In this document: piece after piece, positions 43,701-45,773 of the stretch
Position numbering within the stretch: position 1 is the first letter of the stretch
Layout: every line of letters begins with the position of its first letter
NCBI GenBank assembly: GCA_017645655.1
Contig: JAGCNZ010000103.1
Location: 1-45,773, forward strand
Reading direction: 5' to 3'
Source: Bacteroidaceae bacterium
Lineage (GTDB): Bacteria; Bacteroidota; Bacteroidia; Bacteroidales; Bacteroidaceae
Length of the DNA stretch: 45,773 nucleotides
Notes under the pieces: generated by a model
What the model was told of the DNA's origin: nothing
Seen by the model: the letters and a program-made list of their open reading frames with translations, nothing else
Database searches by the model: none
Position numbers and translations under genes: made by a program

Positions 43701-43730
43701 CAGTTTTAAGCTTTGAGGTCATTTATCCCA

Positions 43731-43738
43731 CAAAGGTA
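43731..43738 (-). promoter_or_regulatory. -7 box of parC
   Basis: TACCTTTG on the minus strand, with CTTG (minus) about 20 nt further upstream as a near-match to the -33 TTTG. Confidence 0.7.
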
Positions 43739-43811
43739 GGATTTTTCTGAAAGATACGCAAGCGAAAAGCAACAAACTTTTGAGAGAGAAGGCAAAAACA
43801 CCCATTTTGCA

Positions 43812-44189
43812 TCATCTGTAGAACCTCGGACGAGGCTTAAAAGCATCCTCATAGTGTTCTATCCTGCTTCCGTACTCATTGTAAATGATGCCAATCACGT
43901 CAAAACGGCAGCGAAAGTCAATATGATGAGCCTTCAGATAAGAGTCCGCAGCCAGCACGACACGATGCTGCTTGCTGGCATTCACAGCGGAAATAGGCGT
44001 AGTGGCGGAACCTACCTTGCGCGTCTTAACCTCCACAAAGACAACCACATCATCCTTCGTCGCAACAATATCCAGCTCCTTGCGACCCCTGTTCGTCCAG
44101 TTGCGCTCCAAGATGCAATAGCCCTGCTCTTGCAGATACTCCGCAGCCAAGTCCTCGCCCCTATGTCCCAAATCATTGTGAGCAGCCAT
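43812..44189 (-). CDS. YraN / UPF0102 endonuclease-fold protein
   Basis: 125 residues. LGHRGEDLAAEYLQEQGY, WTNRGRKELDIVATKDDVVVFVEVKTRK and FDVIGI are the YraN signatures; the Glu/Asp/Glu-x-Lys (ELDIV...EVK) arrangement is that of Holliday-resolvase-type nucleases. Activity is not established for the family. It lies upstream of parC on the same strand with a 111-bp gap holding the parC promoter. Confidence 0.92.
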   Translation of the reverse strand: MAAHNDLGHRGEDLAAEYLQEQGYCILERNWTNRGRKELDIVATKDDVVVFVEVKTRKVGSATTPISAVNASKQHRVVLAADSYLKAHHIDFRCRFDVIGIIYNEYGSRIEHYEDAFKPRPRFYR

Positions 44190-44270
44190 ATACTTCTACA
44201 TTGACGATGCAAATTTACAGATTTTCCTCCACAACGCAAAACGTAGCAGGCAAAAAGACACACAACGACA

Positions 44271-44380
44271 ACGTTTCAAACATTCCACGTGATAAATTCA
44301 TTTTACCCACGTAATATTTCAAATATTCCACGTAATAATTTCATTTTACCCACGTGAAGTTTTCAAACACACCATGGCAC
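44271..44380. repeat. 22-bp ACGTG array G
   Basis: Cores at 44287, 44309, 44330, 44352 and 44374 (22, 21, 22, 22; the last is ATGG). TTTCATTTTACCCACGT and AAATATTCCACGT words are shared with arrays D and E. It lies between yraN and the Ig-like gene, both minus strand. Confidence 0.9.
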
Positions 44381-44418
44381 AAAAAAACGGCAGGCCTGCC
44401 ACGATAGCAAACCTGCCG
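44381..44418 (-). terminator. Rho-independent terminator of the Ig-like protein gene
   Basis: On the minus strand CGGCAGG pairs with CCTGCCG and is followed by seven T; an inner GGCAGGCCTGCC palindrome is also present. Confidence 0.85.
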
Positions 44419-44437
44419 CATTGCTTATGCTCTTCCA

Positions 44438-45463
44438 CTATTTCCTTACAGGGCGAATTTGCATACCTCTACGACGAGACGTACCACTCATAGAGTCATT
44501 ATAGAACCAACCATAATCAGAACAATATTCTTGGATATTACGCGACCAATAATAAGCAGAGACGGTATCATATTGAGACCATTCATCGTAATATCCAGAA
44601 ACAGGCAGGAAGATGCTGTTGCTGTTAATTTGACTGGTAAATACAAACCCCACAGGTAAACCATTATCGCCTACAATATCCTCTCTGTCTGAATAGTCAA
44701 GCAACTCTTGGAATTGTGCCATACTCGGTGTCTGCCATTCGCTGCCCCAGTTCACTGTAGCAGCATCATCCTCAGGAAGCAGTTCTGTCACGCCATCGCC
44801 AATGAAGTTGCAATCATCATCATACCAGATGCCACCTGTCTGATTATCAGGAGAGGTGTACTTGGTGATATATGTCCATGAAGATTCTCCTGGTGTCATC
44901 CACTTGTAAGTAGCCCAATCATAGTTATCCTTCGGCTCCGTCTCGCCCCAGGCATAGTAGAAGCCAACCTCCTCGGGAAGGTCCGCCCCAAGGTTCGTCG
45001 TAGCCCAAAGCGTACCGCTCGGGAAGCCCATGTCAACATATTCATGAGTACCTGGAACAATCTCGGCATTCACCTTGACTTCGCAAACAGCCTGGACATC
45101 GCTGCCATCAGCAGCACGACAGATGATATTGGTCAAGCCTCTCTGCTTTGCTGTAACCAGACCATTCTCGTCAACAGTAGCAGCATAATTATTGGTGCTC
45201 TCCCACGTCACGCCTTTGTCGTCGGCATCCTCGGGAAGCACAGTCGCCGTCAGCTGAAGCGTCTCGCCCTTCTCAATCTCAACAGAAGTCTGCGACAACT
45301 GAATCTCGCTCACCAACTTGACAAACGCAACCTGGTCAACATACTCAATGCGATACACAGTGACTCTGCCGCCACTATACACCTTCATAGCCTCCTGAGC
45401 AGAAGCCAACTGCGACCCCGCCGCCATCAGCAGCAAGGCACAAACAAAACTCTTTGCTTTCAT
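44438..45463 (-). CDS. Secreted protein with bacterial Ig-like (BIG2) domain and FISUMP/DUF1566-like domain
   Basis: 341 residues. A signal peptide ends near ASAQ. Residues about 53-132 form a BIG2 Ig-like domain (LQLTATVLPEDADDKGVTWEST, GLVTAKQRGLTNI). The C-terminal half (EYVDMGFPSGTLWATTNLGA, WGSEWQTPSMAQFQELL, YYWSRNIQEY, GMQIRPVRK) resembles the Fibrobacter major paralogous domain. Such proteins are typically exported surface proteins of unknown function, often in expanded families in Prevotella. It has a full promoter (45497-45528) and its own terminator, so it is monocistronic. Confidence 0.85.
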   Translation of the reverse strand: MKAKSFVCALLLMAAGSQLASAQEAMKVYSGGRVTVYRIEYVDQVAFVKLVSEIQLSQTSVEIEKGETLQLTATVLPEDADDKGVTWESTNNYAATVDENGLVTAKQRGLTNIICRAADGSDVQAVCEVKVNAEIVPGTHEYVDMGFPSGTLWATTNLGADLPEEVGFYYAWGETEPKDNYDWATYKWMTPGESSWTYITKYTSPDNQTGGIWYDDDCNFIGDGVTELLPEDDAATVNWGSEWQTPSMAQFQELLDYSDREDIVGDNGLPVGFVFTSQINSNSIFLPVSGYYDEWSQYDTVSAYYWSRNIQEYCSDYGWFYNDSMSGTSRRRGMQIRPVRK

Positions 45464-45496
45464 AATACCTTATATATATAGTTGTTAATTCTGCCA

Positions 45497-45528
45497 CAAA
45501 GTTACAACAATTCCTCCTTTCTGCCAAA
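45497..45528 (-). promoter_or_regulatory. Promoter of the Ig-like protein gene
   Basis: On the minus strand TTTG (45525-45528), 20 nt, then TAACTTTG (45497-45504): a complete Bacteroidetes-type promoter. Confidence 0.8.
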
Positions 45529-45598
45529 CAAACAAGAACCTTTTTTGTTATCCTTTGCCCATTAGACCCATAAAACTCATTAGCCCCATAAAAACAAA

Positions 45599-45624
45599 GC
45601 CCCTCGAGATTCCTCTCGAAGGGC
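45599..45624 (-). terminator. Terminator of the rRNA operon
   Basis: On the minus strand GCCCTTCGAGA, loop GGAA, TCTCGAGGGGC (11 bp, one G-T), then TTTGTTTT, just after 5S rRNA. Confidence 0.9.
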
Positions 45625-45640
45625 TTCGGCAAAATAAAAC

Positions 45641-45747
<107 letters not shown>

Positions 45748-45773
45748 AATAATCGACCCCCCATCCCCCTTTA

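Overview
The window is chromosomal DNA of a member of the Bacteroidales, most likely in or near Prevotellaceae. The evidence is the recurring Bacteroidetes promoter -7 box (TAnnTTTG), the block DUF3127 / dnaN / DnaQ-type exonuclease / coaBC / DUF4835 (PorD), a TamL-type outer-membrane lipoprotein, a GH92 mannosidase, DUF5063/DUF4923/DUF3316 proteins and a Bacteroidetes-type 5S rRNA. Gene content is mostly core. I see no prophage, transposase, CRISPR array or integrative element.

Layout: 1-4062 (minus) is a replication/CoA block. 4267-4752 holds an OB-fold DUF3127 gene and tRNA-Arg(CCG). 5327-14631 (plus) runs tex, radA, an SLC13 permease, cysC, cysD, cysN and a sulfotransferase. These make PAPS and spend it on sulfonation, because no reductive sulfate genes are present. 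14858-17590 encodes a giant coiled coil with a Rad50/SbcC zinc hook but no ATPase head. 17769-19743 has a secreted BSP-family metallopeptidase candidate and the queuosine genes queC and queF. 19869-30048 has a DPP IV-like peptidase, nhaA, a GH92 mannosidase, a GT2 glycosyltransferase with tamL, and a TrmH-type methyltransferase. 30269-38561 has an uncharacterised charge-polarised protein, a FAS1 lipoprotein and a minus-strand operon (DUF4923, DUF5063, RNase D-like, RlmI-like, nucleoside permease, rsmE). 38722-45773 has an S41 protease, DUF3316, topoisomerase IV subunit A, a YraN nuclease-fold protein, an Ig-like surface protein, and a 5S rRNA at the edge of an rRNA operon.

The most striking signal lies between the genes. 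Two independent repeat systems fill the spacers. (1) Seven intergenic arrays carry a CACGTG-like core at about 22-bp intervals (exactly 22 bp over seven units at 5022-5158). They occur in three of the four convergent gaps and four same-direction gaps, never in divergent promoter gaps. (2) At least seventeen loci carry degenerate tandem repeats with a strict 7-bp period. Their sequences differ from site to site but the period does not. Several run into or sit inside coding sequence, in GH92, the RlmI-like gene and the N-terminus of topoisomerase IV, where 21 nt gives a 7-residue peptide period. A third minor family is a REP-like CGGGA/TCCCG hairpin. All coordinates and periods were counted by hand from the sequence.
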